A DNA stretch of 64,000 nt, taken from DATBLY01 sp963705545. GTDB lineage: Bacteria > Actinomycetota > UBA4738 > HRBIN12. Below, one piece after another: positions 43,257 to 51,658 of this stretch; the first letter of the stretch is position 1; the number at the start of each line of letters is the position of its first letter. Below the pieces are notes generated by a model. That model did not search any database. It was not told the DNA's origin and saw only the letters and a list, made by a program, of their open reading frames with translations. The translations under genes and the position numbers were made by a program. The stretch is taken from positions 1 through 64,000 of the forward strand of contig CAVPJX010000002.1 of the NCBI GenBank assembly GCA_963705545.1, given 5' to 3'.

Positions 43257-43991
43257 ATGTCCGAGACGACGCTGCCGACCGACCGCCGGTCGTTGATCGA
43301 AGAGATCCTGATCGTCCTCGCGCTCTCGCTGCTCTCGAGCGCGGTCTACGCCGTCCTCAACCTGCTGCAGGGTCCGCTCGAGGGCGGCTACGTGGCCTCC
43401 GTGAACCAGAGCACCCAGCTCGCGCGGCAGCTCGCGGCCTTCGTGTTCGGGCTCGCCCCGGTGGCCCTGGTGGTCCACCTGCTCAGACGGTCGGGCGAGG
43501 GGGTCGGGACGATCGGCCTGGCGTGGGACCGGCCGCGATCCGACATCGCCCGCGGCGCCGCGCTCGGGCTGGTCGTCGGGATCGGCGGGATCGGGATCTA
43601 CCTCGCCGCCGTCGGCCTGGGCGTGAACCGGTTCGTCGTCCCGGTCCCACCGATGGGGCACTGGTGGACGGTGCCCGTCCTCCTCCTGAACGCCACCGAG
43701 GCGGCGCTGGTCGAAGAGGTCATCGTCCTCGGCTACCTCATCACCCGCCTCGGGCAGCTCGGGTGGAGCACCGCTGCGACCGTGGGGGCGAGCGCGCTCC
43801 TGCGCGGCTCGTACCACCTGTACCAGGGGTGGGGCGGGTTCCTCGGCAACCTCGCGATGGGGCTCCTGTTCGGGCTCCTGTTCGTCCGATGGCGCCGGAC
43901 CTGGCCGTTCGTGATCGCGCACCTCCTGCTGGACGTCGCCGCCGGGATCGGGTTCCTGCTCTTCCGGGAGCATCTCCCCGGCTTCTCGTAG
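43257..43991 (+). CDS. CPBP-family intramembrane glutamic endopeptidase
   Basis: 244 residues, about seven membrane helices. Abi/CPBP motif 1 EEVIVLGYLITRL (the usual EExxxR with Gly-Tyr), motif 2 RGSYHLYQG, motif 3 FVIAHLLLD. Relatives cut prenylated proteins or act in bacteriocin immunity. Position 5 of motif 1, usually R, is not obvious here, so activity is uncertain. Leaderless start from TACCGT. Confidence 0.83.
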   Translation: MSETTLPTDRRSLIEEILIVLALSLLSSAVYAVLNLLQGPLEGGYVASVNQSTQLARQLAAFVFGLAPVALVVHLLRRSGEGVGTIGLAWDRPRSDIARGAALGLVVGIGGIGIYLAAVGLGVNRFVVPVPPMGHWWTVPVLLLNATEAALVEEVIVLGYLITRLGQLGWSTAATVGASALLRGSYHLYQGWGGFLGNLAMGLLFGLLFVRWRRTWPFVIAHLLLDVAAGIGFLLFREHLPGFS

Positions 43992-44067
43992 CGTTCCGCG
44001 GCCGTTCCTTGTCAGATCGGGTCCGGCGCTCGTACCATCGGTTGCGGGATATCCCATCAAGACCGTG

Positions 44068-44089
44068 ACCCCGGCCAGTGCGCCGGGGT
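44068..44089. terminator. Hairpin between convergent genes
   Basis: ACCCCGGC (44068-44075), loop CAGTGC, GCCGGGGT (44082-44089): eight perfect base pairs, followed by TATGTGTG. Placed between the stops of the CPBP gene and the CocE gene, it could end both transcripts. A separate GGGATATCCC palindrome lies upstream near 44046-44055. Confidence 0.6.
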
Positions 44090-44112
44090 TATGTGTGTCC
44101 GGGGCCCGTTCG

Positions 44113-46101
44113 CTACTGCAGGTCCCGCGGGATCGTGCGGTCCCACCGCCGGCGCCACCGCTCGGTGCCGTCCTCCGAGACCACCAGCTCGATCGCCACC
44201 CGGTAGTCGTCCCGGTCGCTCTCGACCGTCATCACGGCGTGGGCCGCGCAGGTGGACTCGGGGAACCGGAGCTCGTACCGACATTCCGACCAGCTGCTCG
44301 CGTTCCCCGGATCGTCGAGCGACACGCCGACCACGCCGTCGTAGCGCTCCGCGAACCCGGCCACGTCGTCGCCCGCCTCATAGTCACCGGCGCTCCCGGC
44401 CTGGGCGTGGGTCGCATGCCCGAGCGCCTCGTGGGTCACGGCCCACCTCACCCACCCCTTCGATGGGTCGTCCTTCGGCAGCTCCTTGGCCGAAACGCTC
44501 GCGGCGGCGGGGTTCGGCGGCGGCAAGACGGGCCGCTCGATGACGGGCGAGGGGCCGTCGATCACCGGCAGCTCCAGCGACGCGGACGCGCGCACGACCG
44601 TGAGCGTCACGGGCCCCGGTGGAGGCCAGGCGTTCGGCCAGTCGGTCCCCGCCAGGTCCAGCCGGACGCGGTGGCCCGCCTCGAACGTCCACGACGTCGC
44701 CTCGAGCTCCAGGTCGACGTCGTACGTCACACCCGGTTCGAGCGGGGCCGGCGTCTCTCGCGAGTCCCGGTGCGTCAGGTTCAACAGGCCACGCGTGACG
44801 AGCGACGACGTCCCGTCGGGGAAGACGTCGCAGAGCTTCGCCGAGAGGTAGGCCACCGGCGAGGTGGACGAGACCCGCACCCGCAGGCGGGCGTGCCCGA
44901 GGATCTCGAGTTCGTCGTCGAGCGCCGGCCACGTGTAGGTGAGCGAGTGGATCTCATCGGGACGCTGGTCGTCCGGCTGGCCGTACGGCATCACGCCGGC
45001 GCAGGAGATCCACGCCGTCCAACCGACGTCCCCGCGCACGCCCAGCGCGTCCGGGCCGTCGCCGCCACGGTTCGCGTCGGCGTCGGCGAGCGGCCGTCGC
45101 GACGTGCGCAGCCGTTCGGGGGGCCACGTGGGCTCGTACCGCCACGCGCCGCGGACCTCCCGCCGGTCCGGCGCGGGCAGGGTCGACCGCTGCGCGTACA
45201 GGACGATCGGCGGCTCCCGGTCGACGCCGTTGTCGATGCCCTTGAGCCAGCGGTCCCACCATCGGAGATGTTCGGGGAGCAGGTCGTGGTTCGGGCCGGG
45301 CAGGCAGGTGTCGGTCGAGGCATGCGACCACGGCCCGATCACGAGGCGCTTCGGGCACGTGAGCGCCTCGAACGTCCGGAACGTGTTGTTCCGGTACCCG
45401 TCGGCCCAGCCGGCCACGATCATCGTCGGCACCTCGATCCGTCCGTAATCGGGCCGGAGCGAGCCGAAGCGCCAATAGTCGTCCCACCGCTGATGCGCGA
45501 GCCACGTGAGGATCCACGGCTCGTTCGCGTGGACCCGCCGCTCCCACTCGTCGCGCCACCCCTCGCCGTAGACCGCCGGGACCGGTGGCAGCGCGTTCGA
45601 CGCGATCATGTAGGTGGGGTAGTCGACGAGGTCGAGCTGCTTCAGGGCGCCGCCGAAGTAGTGGACGTCGTCGCCGAAGCGGTCGTCCGTGGCGAAGATC
45701 GGGATCACCGCCCGAAGGGCCGGCGGCCGCTCGATCGCGAGCTGGATCGTGTTGAACCCCGAGTACGAGGTGCCGTACATCCCGACCGCGCCGGTCGACC
45801 AGTCCTGCGTCGCGAGCCAGTCGATCACCGTCGCGAGGTCGGACCGTTCGACCGCCGGGTACTCGTCCTCGGCCACCCCCTCGCTCGAGCCGGTGCCCCG
45901 CACGTCGACCCGGCACATCGCGTAGCCGGCCTGCGCGAGGCGTACGTACTCGGGCCGGTACGAGGCGGTCACGTCGTCCTTGCGGTAGGGGAGCGCCTCG
46001 AGCAGCGCCGGCCACGGCCCGCTCCCGTCGGGCAGGTACAGGGTGGCCGAGATCCGCACGCCGTCGGACATGCGGATCCGGACGTGGCGCCGTTCGGTCA
46101 T
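44113..46101 (-). CDS. CocE/NonD-family hydrolase (X-Pro dipeptidyl-peptidase S15-like)
   Basis: 662 residues. Alpha/beta-hydrolase core with GTSYSG (nucleophile Ser ~118), catalytic Asp in GWADGYRNN and His in GPWSHAS; DVRGTGSSEG near residue 68; and a C-terminal jelly-roll beta domain (~430-660). It matches cocaine esterase and the S15 peptidases, which cleave acyl or X-Pro bonds. No signal peptide, so probably cytosolic. It starts one base after the mannosyltransferase stop, so the two are co-transcribed. Confidence 0.88.
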   Translation of the reverse strand: MTERRHVRIRMSDGVRISATLYLPDGSGPWPALLEALPYRKDDVTASYRPEYVRLAQAGYAMCRVDVRGTGSSEGVAEDEYPAVERSDLATVIDWLATQDWSTGAVGMYGTSYSGFNTIQLAIERPPALRAVIPIFATDDRFGDDVHYFGGALKQLDLVDYPTYMIASNALPPVPAVYGEGWRDEWERRVHANEPWILTWLAHQRWDDYWRFGSLRPDYGRIEVPTMIVAGWADGYRNNTFRTFEALTCPKRLVIGPWSHASTDTCLPGPNHDLLPEHLRWWDRWLKGIDNGVDREPPIVLYAQRSTLPAPDRREVRGAWRYEPTWPPERLRTSRRPLADADANRGGDGPDALGVRGDVGWTAWISCAGVMPYGQPDDQRPDEIHSLTYTWPALDDELEILGHARLRVRVSSTSPVAYLSAKLCDVFPDGTSSLVTRGLLNLTHRDSRETPAPLEPGVTYDVDLELEATSWTFEAGHRVRLDLAGTDWPNAWPPPGPVTLTVVRASASLELPVIDGPSPVIERPVLPPPNPAAASVSAKELPKDDPSKGWVRWAVTHEALGHATHAQAGSAGDYEAGDDVAGFAERYDGVVGVSLDDPGNASSWSECRYELRFPESTCAAHAVMTVESDRDDYRVAIELVVSEDGTERWRRRWDRTIPRDLQ

Positions 46102-46102
46102 C

Positions 46103-47554
46103 TCACACCCATCGCTGGAACCAGACGCGCGTGCGCCACAGCGTGGTCGTGAGCTCCTGGCCCGTCAGCACCGGCCAGAACCACAGGAACAGCGCCACGG
46201 CCACGAACAGGTAGCCGTACACGAACGGACGGTAGGGGTGGCGCCGAGACTCGACCCGTCCGCCCGTGTCGGGATCGTGCAGCACGATCGTCGCGCTCCA
46301 GAGGTCGCGGAGCGAGTACGTGGCGGCGAGCACCATGAACGGGGTGGCGGGAAGGATGTAGAAGAAGAACTGCGGGCGGCTCACGAAGAACCAGGGGACG
46401 TACTGCACCAGGAAGGGCACCGCGATGACACCCGCCCGCCAGTCCCGCTTGCGTCGCCACGCGAACAGCGCGTATGGGATCGTCCAGATCGTCCCCCAGA
46501 AGATCGCCGGGTTGCCGATCGCGAGGATCTGCCGGATCGTGCCGCCCTCCGAGGGCGAGTAGAAGTTGACCGGGCGGATCATCGGGAGCCATGACCACGC
46601 GGACGAGTAGTACGGGTGGGTCGGTGTGTAGGTGTTCGTCGTCGCATCCAGGGCGAACTCGGTGAGCGACCGGTGGTACGCGAGCATCGCGGTCTGGTGC
46701 TCCCACCAGTCGCCGAGGCTCCATCCGAAGTGGTGGAACCAGGGCACCCAGGTCAGCAGGTAGACCGCGACCGGCACCAGCGCGAACGCCACGACCACGC
46801 CGAGCGTTTCCTGCGTGAACGCGCGACCGAACGCACGTCGGAGCGGGGTCTCCTCGCCCAGCCGGCGCGTGGTCTCCCAGGCGTAGGACAGGATCACCGC
46901 GGCGAGGAGCCCCATCGCCCCCGACCACTTGGAGGAGAACGCCGCTCCCATCGCGAACCCCGCCGCGTACCGCCACGGTCGCCACAGCGGAGACGGCGCG
47001 CTCGCGTGCTCCGGCGGCGTCCGTCGTTCGATCCAGCGCCGGTCGAGGAGCAGGAACAGGATCCCGAGCACGACCCAGAACTCCACGAAGACATCCAGGA
47101 GCGCGACCCGCGACATCACGACGTTCAGGCTCTCGATCGCGAGCAGGCACCCGGTCACGAACGTCCAGACGACGCTGCCGAACAGCAACTGGGCGATCAC
47201 GGCCGCGACGACGGCCACGGCGGTGCCCGCCACGGCCGACGAGACCCTCCAGCCGAACGCGTCGACGCCGAAGGCCTTCTCGCCCATCGCGATCATCCAC
47301 TTGCCGAGCGGTGGATGGACCCACGAGCCCACGTCCCACTGCTGGTCGCGGAACAACAGCTCTGCGTCCTCGGTCAGCTGGCACTCGCGATCGGAGCCGC
47401 CGATCATGATGCAGGCCGATTCGGCGTAGTAGTTCTCGTCGAAGATCATCTCGGGCGGGTGCGAAAGGCCCCACAGTCGGATCACCGCCGCGATCACACC
47501 CACGGCGACGATCGCCACGACCGGCCGGTTCAGGCGCTCGAGGAGGGTCGGCAT
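46103..47554 (-). CDS. Protein O-mannosyltransferase (GT39, Pmt-type)
   Basis: 483 residues, about ten membrane helices. FDENYYAESA near residue 41 (the conserved acidic DE in the first loop), WVHPPLGKWMIAMGEKAFG, SKWSGAMGLLA and the C-terminal PMT 4TMC region. Such enzymes transfer mannose from polyprenyl phosphate to secreted proteins. Actinobacterial Pmt often acts on lipoproteins. TACCCT, 7 bases before ATG 47554, gives a leaderless start. Confidence 0.92.
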   Translation of the reverse strand: MPTLLERLNRPVVAIVAVGVIAAVIRLWGLSHPPEMIFDENYYAESACIMIGGSDRECQLTEDAELLFRDQQWDVGSWVHPPLGKWMIAMGEKAFGVDAFGWRVSSAVAGTAVAVVAAVIAQLLFGSVVWTFVTGCLLAIESLNVVMSRVALLDVFVEFWVVLGILFLLLDRRWIERRTPPEHASAPSPLWRPWRYAAGFAMGAAFSSKWSGAMGLLAAVILSYAWETTRRLGEETPLRRAFGRAFTQETLGVVVAFALVPVAVYLLTWVPWFHHFGWSLGDWWEHQTAMLAYHRSLTEFALDATTNTYTPTHPYYSSAWSWLPMIRPVNFYSPSEGGTIRQILAIGNPAIFWGTIWTIPYALFAWRRKRDWRAGVIAVPFLVQYVPWFFVSRPQFFFYILPATPFMVLAATYSLRDLWSATIVLHDPDTGGRVESRRHPYRPFVYGYLFVAVALFLWFWPVLTGQELTTTLWRTRVWFQRWV

Positions 47555-47561
47555 CCGGCCA

Positions 47562-47567
47562 AGGGTA
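47562..47567 (-). promoter_or_regulatory. Leaderless -10 element of the mannosyltransferase gene
   Basis: TACCCT on the minus strand (47567-47562), 7 bases before ATG 47554. Confidence 0.55.
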
Positions 47568-47597
47568 CCGGCGGCCCCGTGGACGCCGGTGAGCCGG

Positions 47598-48026
47598 CTA
47601 GCGGTTCGTCGGGCGGTCCCTCAGCCGGTAGACGAACTGCAGCCCTTGGAACACGCCGGTGAGTGAGGCGCTCTTGTTGTCGACGAGACCGGCGCCGAGC
47701 CCGAGCCCCTGAACCCGGTCGAACGTGAGGTCCGTCTCGACCCGGGCGGCCTTCTTGGGCCAGGCGATCCAGAGGCGCCCATCCGGGGCCAGGGCCGCGA
47801 TGGAGGCCGGGAGCCGACGCTCGAGCTCGGCCCATCGCGTCGCGAACACGACGACCACGTCCAGGTCGGTCCCCGCGCGTCGGAGCCGCCGCACGCCGGG
47901 CGGGAGCGGGGCGAGGAGCGCGTCGAAGCCCTCCGGCGCGCCCACGAGCGAGATGCGCGACCCCTCACGGATCCCGAGCTTGCGCGGCAGCGGCGTCCCG
48001 GAGTAGTCACGGTGATCGGTCGCCAT
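47598..48026 (-). CDS. DUF3052-family protein
   Basis: 142 residues: YSGTPLPRKLGIREGSRISLVGAP, DVVVVFATRWAELERRLP, LAPDGRLWIAWPKKAARVETDLTFDRVQGLGLGAGLVDNK, VYRLRDR. It matches DUF3052, a small protein common in Actinobacteria and of unknown role, related by fold to SAM-binding proteins. ATG 48026; the divergent rsmI gene begins within 30 bases. Confidence 0.85.
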   Translation of the reverse strand: MATDHRDYSGTPLPRKLGIREGSRISLVGAPEGFDALLAPLPPGVRRLRRAGTDLDVVVVFATRWAELERRLPASIAALAPDGRLWIAWPKKAARVETDLTFDRVQGLGLGAGLVDNKSASLTGVFQGLQFVYRLRDRPTNR

Positions 48027-48042
48027 GGCCGCGCCATCCTGG

Positions 48043-48048
48043 CACCAT
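48043..48048 (+). promoter_or_regulatory. Possible -10 of rsmI
   Basis: CACCAT, 6 bases before GTG 48055, with TCGCCA (48020-48025) 17 bases upstream. Weaker than the TANNNT set, but it would make GTG 48055 the start. Confidence 0.35.
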
Positions 48049-48054
48049 CCCGGC

Positions 48055-48888
48055 GTGGCCGGCACGCTGTTCGTCGTCGGGACGCCGATCGGGAACCTCG
48101 CCGATCTGTCCGATCGCGCGCGGGAGACGCTCGGGCGCGTCGACCTCGTGGCCGCCGAGGACACGAGGCGGACCGGCCGCCTGTTGGCGACCCTTGGCCT
48201 CCCGAAGCGCGCGCTCGTCTCGTTCTTCGAAGGGAACGAGCAGCAACGCGTCGGCGAGCTGATCCCGCGCCTGCGCGAGGGGACGTCCGTCGCGCTCGTG
48301 ACCGACGGCGGGATGCCCTCGGTCTCGGACCCCGGCTATCGCCTGGTCGCCGCCGCGCTCGAGGCCGGGATCGACGTCCGGGTGGTCCCCGGCCCGTCGG
48401 CGGCGATCGCCGCCCTCGTCGCCTCGGGGCTGCCGACGGACCGGTTCATCTTCGAAGGGTTCCTGCCACGGACGCGCGCGTCGCGCGTGGCCCGCCTTCG
48501 GGCGCTCGCCGCCGAGCCGCGCACGATCGTGGTGTTCGAGTCGCCGAAACGCGTGCGGGCCGCGCTCGCCGATGTGGCCGAGATCCTCGCGGATCGACGG
48601 GTCGCGCTGGCACGGGAGCTGACGAAGCTGCACGAGCAGGTCCTCCGGGGTCCGGCCTCGTCGGTCCTCGGCCGGATCGGAGACGCCGACCCGAAGGGCG
48701 AGGTCGTCCTGGTGATCGCGGGGGCCGGCGAGGGGACATCGACCCCGAGCCTCGAGGACGCCGTGGACGACGCGCGTCGCCTCGTATCGCTCGGGCTCCG
48801 GCCGCGAGACGCCGCCAAGGAGGTCGCGCGCCGGTCCGGATCCTCGGCGAACGCGCTCTACGAGGCCCTCACGGCCGACGAGGGGTAG
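48055..48888 (+). CDS. rsmI: 16S rRNA (cytidine1402-2'-O)-methyltransferase RsmI
   Basis: 277 residues from GTG 48055; ATG 48025 would add ten. GTLFVVGTPIGNLADLSDRARETL at the start, AAEDTRRTGRLL, TDGGMPSVSDPGYRLV, FEGFLPR, and RELTKLHEQVLRG are all RsmI hallmarks of the tetrapyrrole-methylase fold. It methylates the ribose of C1402 in the ribosomal P site. Divergent from DUF3052; followed by a 23-bp palindrome. Confidence 0.93.
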   Translation: MAGTLFVVGTPIGNLADLSDRARETLGRVDLVAAEDTRRTGRLLATLGLPKRALVSFFEGNEQQRVGELIPRLREGTSVALVTDGGMPSVSDPGYRLVAAALEAGIDVRVVPGPSAAIAALVASGLPTDRFIFEGFLPRTRASRVARLRALAAEPRTIVVFESPKRVRAALADVAEILADRRVALARELTKLHEQVLRGPASSVLGRIGDADPKGEVVLVIAGAGEGTSTPSLEDAVDDARRLVSLGLRPRDAAKEVARRSGSSANALYEALTADEG

Positions 48889-48900
48889 CGACCGCAAGTT

Positions 48901-48923
48901 CACTAGTCTGGGCCAGACTAGTG
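48901..48923. terminator. Near-perfect 23-bp palindrome after rsmI
   Basis: Arms CACTAGTCTGG and CCAGACTAGTG around a single G, starting 13 bases past the rsmI stop. As RNA it folds to a 9-bp stem with a GGGCC loop but has no U tract, so it would be a GC-type terminator. As DNA it could be a dimer operator. It lies about 60 bases upstream of the metG -10. Confidence 0.5.
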
Positions 48924-48983
48924 GGAGCCCGCCGCCCCCGGCATCGAGGCCGATCCCGGGCCGGCCCATGGACCCGTGGCCGG

Positions 48984-48989
48984 TACGAT
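48984..48989 (+). promoter_or_regulatory. -10 element of metG
   Basis: TACGAT, 9 bases before ATG 48999, implying a leader of only about two bases. Confidence 0.45.
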
Positions 48990-48998
48990 GGGCCGACC

Positions 48999-50543
48999 AT
49001 GGGCCGGGACGTCTTCTTCCTCACCACGCCGATCTATTACCCGAACGACGTGCCGCACATCGGGCACGCGTACACGAGCGTCGCGGCGGACCTGATCGCG
49101 CGCTACCACCGGCTGCGGGGCGAGCGCGTCTTCCACCTCACCGGCACGGACGAGCACGGGCTGAAGCTCCAGCGGGCCGCCGAGGCCGCCGGCCTCGAGC
49201 CGCAGGCCTGGGTCGACGACATGGAGCCGAAGTGGAAGGAGGTCTGGGCCCGCCTGGACATCGCCTACGACGACTACCTGCGGACCACCCAGGACCGGCA
49301 CGAGCGGGCGGTCGTCAAGCTCCTGCAGGCCGTCCACGACAACGGCCGCGACGACATCTACCTCGCCACGTACGAGGGCCTGTACTGCGTCTCGTGCGAG
49401 GCCTACTACACGCCCGAGGAACTGCTTCCCGGCGAGCTCTGCCCGGTCCACGAGCGGCCGGTCGAGCACATGACCGAGGAGAACTACTTCTTCCGCCTCT
49501 CCGCCTACGCGGACCGGCTCCTCGAGCACTACGAGGCGAACCCGCTCGCGGTCCAGCCCGAGACCCGGCGGAACGAGGTCCTCGCGCTGATCCGGGGCGG
49601 GCTCCGGGACTTCTCGATCAGCCGCACGACGTTCGACTGGGGCATCCCGTTGCCGTGGGATCCGAAGCACGTCTGCTACGTCTGGTTCGACGCCCTGACG
49701 AACTACATCACCGCGGCCGGGTACGCCGACGACCCCGAGGCGTTCGCGCGCATCTGGCCGGCGAGCATCCACCTGATCGGCAAGGACATCCTCCGGTTCC
49801 ACGCCGTCTACTGGCCGGCGATGCTGATGGCGGGCGGGGTGGAGCCGCCGACGCAGGTCTTCGCGCACGGCTACCTGACGGTCGGCGGCAAGAAGATGTC
49901 GAAGACGAACCTCACGGGCATCCACCCGTTCGAGCTGATCGATCGGTTCGGCGCGGACTCGTACCGGTACTGCTTCATGCGCGAGACGCGCTTCGGCGAG
50001 GACGGGAGCTTCAGCTGGGAGGCGATGGTCGAGCGGCACAACGCCGACCTCGCGAACGGCCTCGGCAACCTCGCGAGCCGCGTGCTCGCGATGCTCGGGT
50101 CCTACTTCGACGGGGTGGTCCCCGAGGCGACCGTGGCCGGAGCCGAGGCCGACCTGCCGGCCGTGATCGGCGACGCCGCCCGGCGTCTGGACGAGCACGT
50201 GTTGGCGCTCCAGCTGCAGCCGGCCCTGATCGCGATGTGGGACGTCGTCGGTCGGGCGAACCGGTACCTCGTGGAGAAGGAGCCCTGGGCGATCGCGAAG
50301 GACGCCCGACGGCGCGACGAGCTCGCGAGCGTCCTGTACGCGTCCGCCGAGACGCTGCGGATCCTCGCGATCTTGATCTCGCCGGTGATGCCGGGGGCGG
50401 CCGAACGGTTGTGGGAACAGCTGGGGATCTCCGAGCCGTTGCATACGCAACGGGTCCCGGACGACCTCGGATGGGGCGGGATCGCGCCCGGGACCGAGAC
50501 CGCGAAAGGCGGGGCGCTCTTCCCGCGTCTGGACGCCGAGTAG
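48999..50543 (+). CDS. metG: Methionyl-tRNA synthetase
   Basis: 514 residues. Class I signatures: FLTTPIYYPNDVPHIGHAY (HIGH) and KKMSKTN (KMSKS, ~298). The zinc knuckle is CVSCEAYY...LCPVHERP, a Cys3-His arrangement. The anticodon-binding domain includes NLASRVLAML and PWAIAK. It stops without the C-terminal EMAPII tRNA-binding domain found in longer MetG forms. It charges tRNA-Met. Start set by the near-leaderless promoter. Confidence 0.96.
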   Translation: MGRDVFFLTTPIYYPNDVPHIGHAYTSVAADLIARYHRLRGERVFHLTGTDEHGLKLQRAAEAAGLEPQAWVDDMEPKWKEVWARLDIAYDDYLRTTQDRHERAVVKLLQAVHDNGRDDIYLATYEGLYCVSCEAYYTPEELLPGELCPVHERPVEHMTEENYFFRLSAYADRLLEHYEANPLAVQPETRRNEVLALIRGGLRDFSISRTTFDWGIPLPWDPKHVCYVWFDALTNYITAAGYADDPEAFARIWPASIHLIGKDILRFHAVYWPAMLMAGGVEPPTQVFAHGYLTVGGKKMSKTNLTGIHPFELIDRFGADSYRYCFMRETRFGEDGSFSWEAMVERHNADLANGLGNLASRVLAMLGSYFDGVVPEATVAGAEADLPAVIGDAARRLDEHVLALQLQPALIAMWDVVGRANRYLVEKEPWAIAKDARRRDELASVLYASAETLRILAILISPVMPGAAERLWEQLGISEPLHTQRVPDDLGWGGIAPGTETAKGGALFPRLDAE

Positions 50544-50572
50544 GGCCTGCCGACGCCGCTCGCCGAACCCCG

Positions 50573-50592
50573 GATCGTTCCTGATCGTTCCT
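50573..50592 (+). repeat. Short tandem repeat
   Basis: Two perfect copies of GATCGTTCCT in the metG-tatD spacer, about 40 bases before the parS-like site. Function unknown. Confidence 0.6.
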
Positions 50593-50631
50593 GTCGGCTC
50601 CTTCACTGGGAGGTGAGGGTTCCCCGATCCG

Positions 50632-50647
50632 TGTTTCACGTGAAGCT
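50632..50647. other. parS-like ParB-binding site
   Basis: TGTTTCACGTGAAGCT. The 14-base core GTTTCACGTGAAGC differs at one position from the Streptomyces parS consensus GTTTCACGTGAAAC; the 16-base Bacillus form differs at two. It is intergenic, as most parS sites in Streptomyces are near the origin. No second copy was found in the window. Confidence 0.6.
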
Positions 50648-50654
50648 CCCCGCA

Positions 50655-50683
50655 TCGACCGGATGTTGAGAGCCGGGTATCCT
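50655..50683 (+). promoter_or_regulatory. Promoter of tatD
   Basis: TCGACC (50655-50660), 17-base spacer, TATCCT (50678-50683), 8 bases to GTG 50692. The parS-like site ends 7 bases before the -35, so bound ParB could affect it. Confidence 0.5.
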
Positions 50684-50691
50684 CGCCGCCG

Positions 50692-51486
50692 GTGAGCGAC
50701 CAGAACCCTGTACCAGCGGTGCAGCCGGGAGCGGTGGACACCCACTGCCACCTGTTCCTGTCCGACCGCGAACCTCGAGAAACGGTCGAGGCCGCGAGGG
50801 CCGCCGGCGTGGACCGCCTGATCTGCGTCGGGATCGACCCCGAGACGAGCCGCCGATCCCTCCAGATCGCCGACGCGATCGAGGGTGTGTTCGCCACGGC
50901 GGGGATGCATCCCCACGACGCATCGGCCTTCGACCGCGAGGCGGGGCGCGAGATCGAGGAGCTCCTGCACGACCCGCGCGTGATCGCGGTGGGGGAGTGC
51001 GGCCTCGACTTCTTCCGGATGCGCTCGCCGCGCGAGGATCAGGAGCGGGTGTTCCGGGCGCACATCGCGCTGTCGAACGAGACCGGCAAGCCGCTCGTGG
51101 TCCACGTCCGCGACGCGTGGCCCGAGATCCTTCGACTCCTGGATGAGGGATCGGCCGAGCGGGTCGTGATCCACTGCTTCTCCGGCGACGCGGACATCGC
51201 CCTCGAGTGCCAGCGCCGCGGCTACTGGGTGAGTTTCGCCGGCAACGTGACGTATCCGAAGAACGACGGCTTCCGCGACGCGGCGAAGGTGCTCGACGCG
51301 GACCGCATCGTCGTGGAGACCGACAGCCCGTTCCTCGCGCCGCAGAAGCTGCGCGGGAGCGACAACGAACCGGCGAACGTGATGCTCACGCTCGCAGAGA
51401 TCGCGCGCGTTCGGAGTGAGGACGTGGACGCGCTCACGCGGGTGACCGCAGCGAACGCGCGCAGCGCGTTCGCGGGACTCGCCTGA
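50692..51486 (+). CDS. tatD: TatD-family metal-dependent DNase
   Basis: 264 residues. TIM-barrel amidohydrolase with DTHCHLF (first metal pair), GECGLDFF, VHVRDAWPEIL, IHCFSGD, and ETDSPFLAPQKLRG near the C-terminus, the complete TatD set. Acts as 3'-5' exonuclease/DNase in repair. Actinobacterial order metG-tatD-G5 protein-rsmA is conserved here. Confidence 0.95.
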   Translation: MSDQNPVPAVQPGAVDTHCHLFLSDREPRETVEAARAAGVDRLICVGIDPETSRRSLQIADAIEGVFATAGMHPHDASAFDREAGREIEELLHDPRVIAVGECGLDFFRMRSPREDQERVFRAHIALSNETGKPLVVHVRDAWPEILRLLDEGSAERVVIHCFSGDADIALECQRRGYWVSFAGNVTYPKNDGFRDAAKVLDADRIVVETDSPFLAPQKLRGSDNEPANVMLTLAEIARVRSEDVDALTRVTAANARSAFAGLA

Positions 51487-51549
51487 TCCGGTGCGCGGAA
51501 CCCACCGGAGGCGCCGAGTTATCCACCGAACACGCGTTCGGTCTCAAGG

Positions 51550-51579
51550 TTGCATCGAAACTTGAGGGTTTGCTAGGGT
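51550..51579 (+). promoter_or_regulatory. Promoter of the DUF348/G5 gene
   Basis: TTGCAT (51550-51555), 18-base spacer, TAGGGT (51574-51579). Transcription would start near 51586 and give a leader of about 75 bases. Confidence 0.6.
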
Positions 51580-51633
51580 CACGGCTCCGTGGGCATGAGG
51601 GCTTCGGTCCGGCTTCGCCGCTTCCCCCTGAAG

Positions 51634-51658
51634 CCTTCCTCGATCGAGTGGAGGAAGG
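51634..51658 (+). promoter_or_regulatory. Hairpin that masks the Shine-Dalgarno sequence
   Basis: CCTTCCTC (51634-51641), 9-base loop, GAGGAAGG (51651-51658): eight perfect pairs in which the right arm is the ribosome-binding site. A preceding stem GGCTTC/GAAGCC (about 51599-51634) is adjacent, so alternative folds are possible. Suggests translational control by folding. Confidence 0.5.

Noticed and set aside
51586..51658. c-di-AMP (ydaO-type) riboswitch before the G5 gene
   Set aside because: The position is suggestive, but the leader is only about 75 bases and lacks the conserved core of that class. Kept as an unassigned structured leader.
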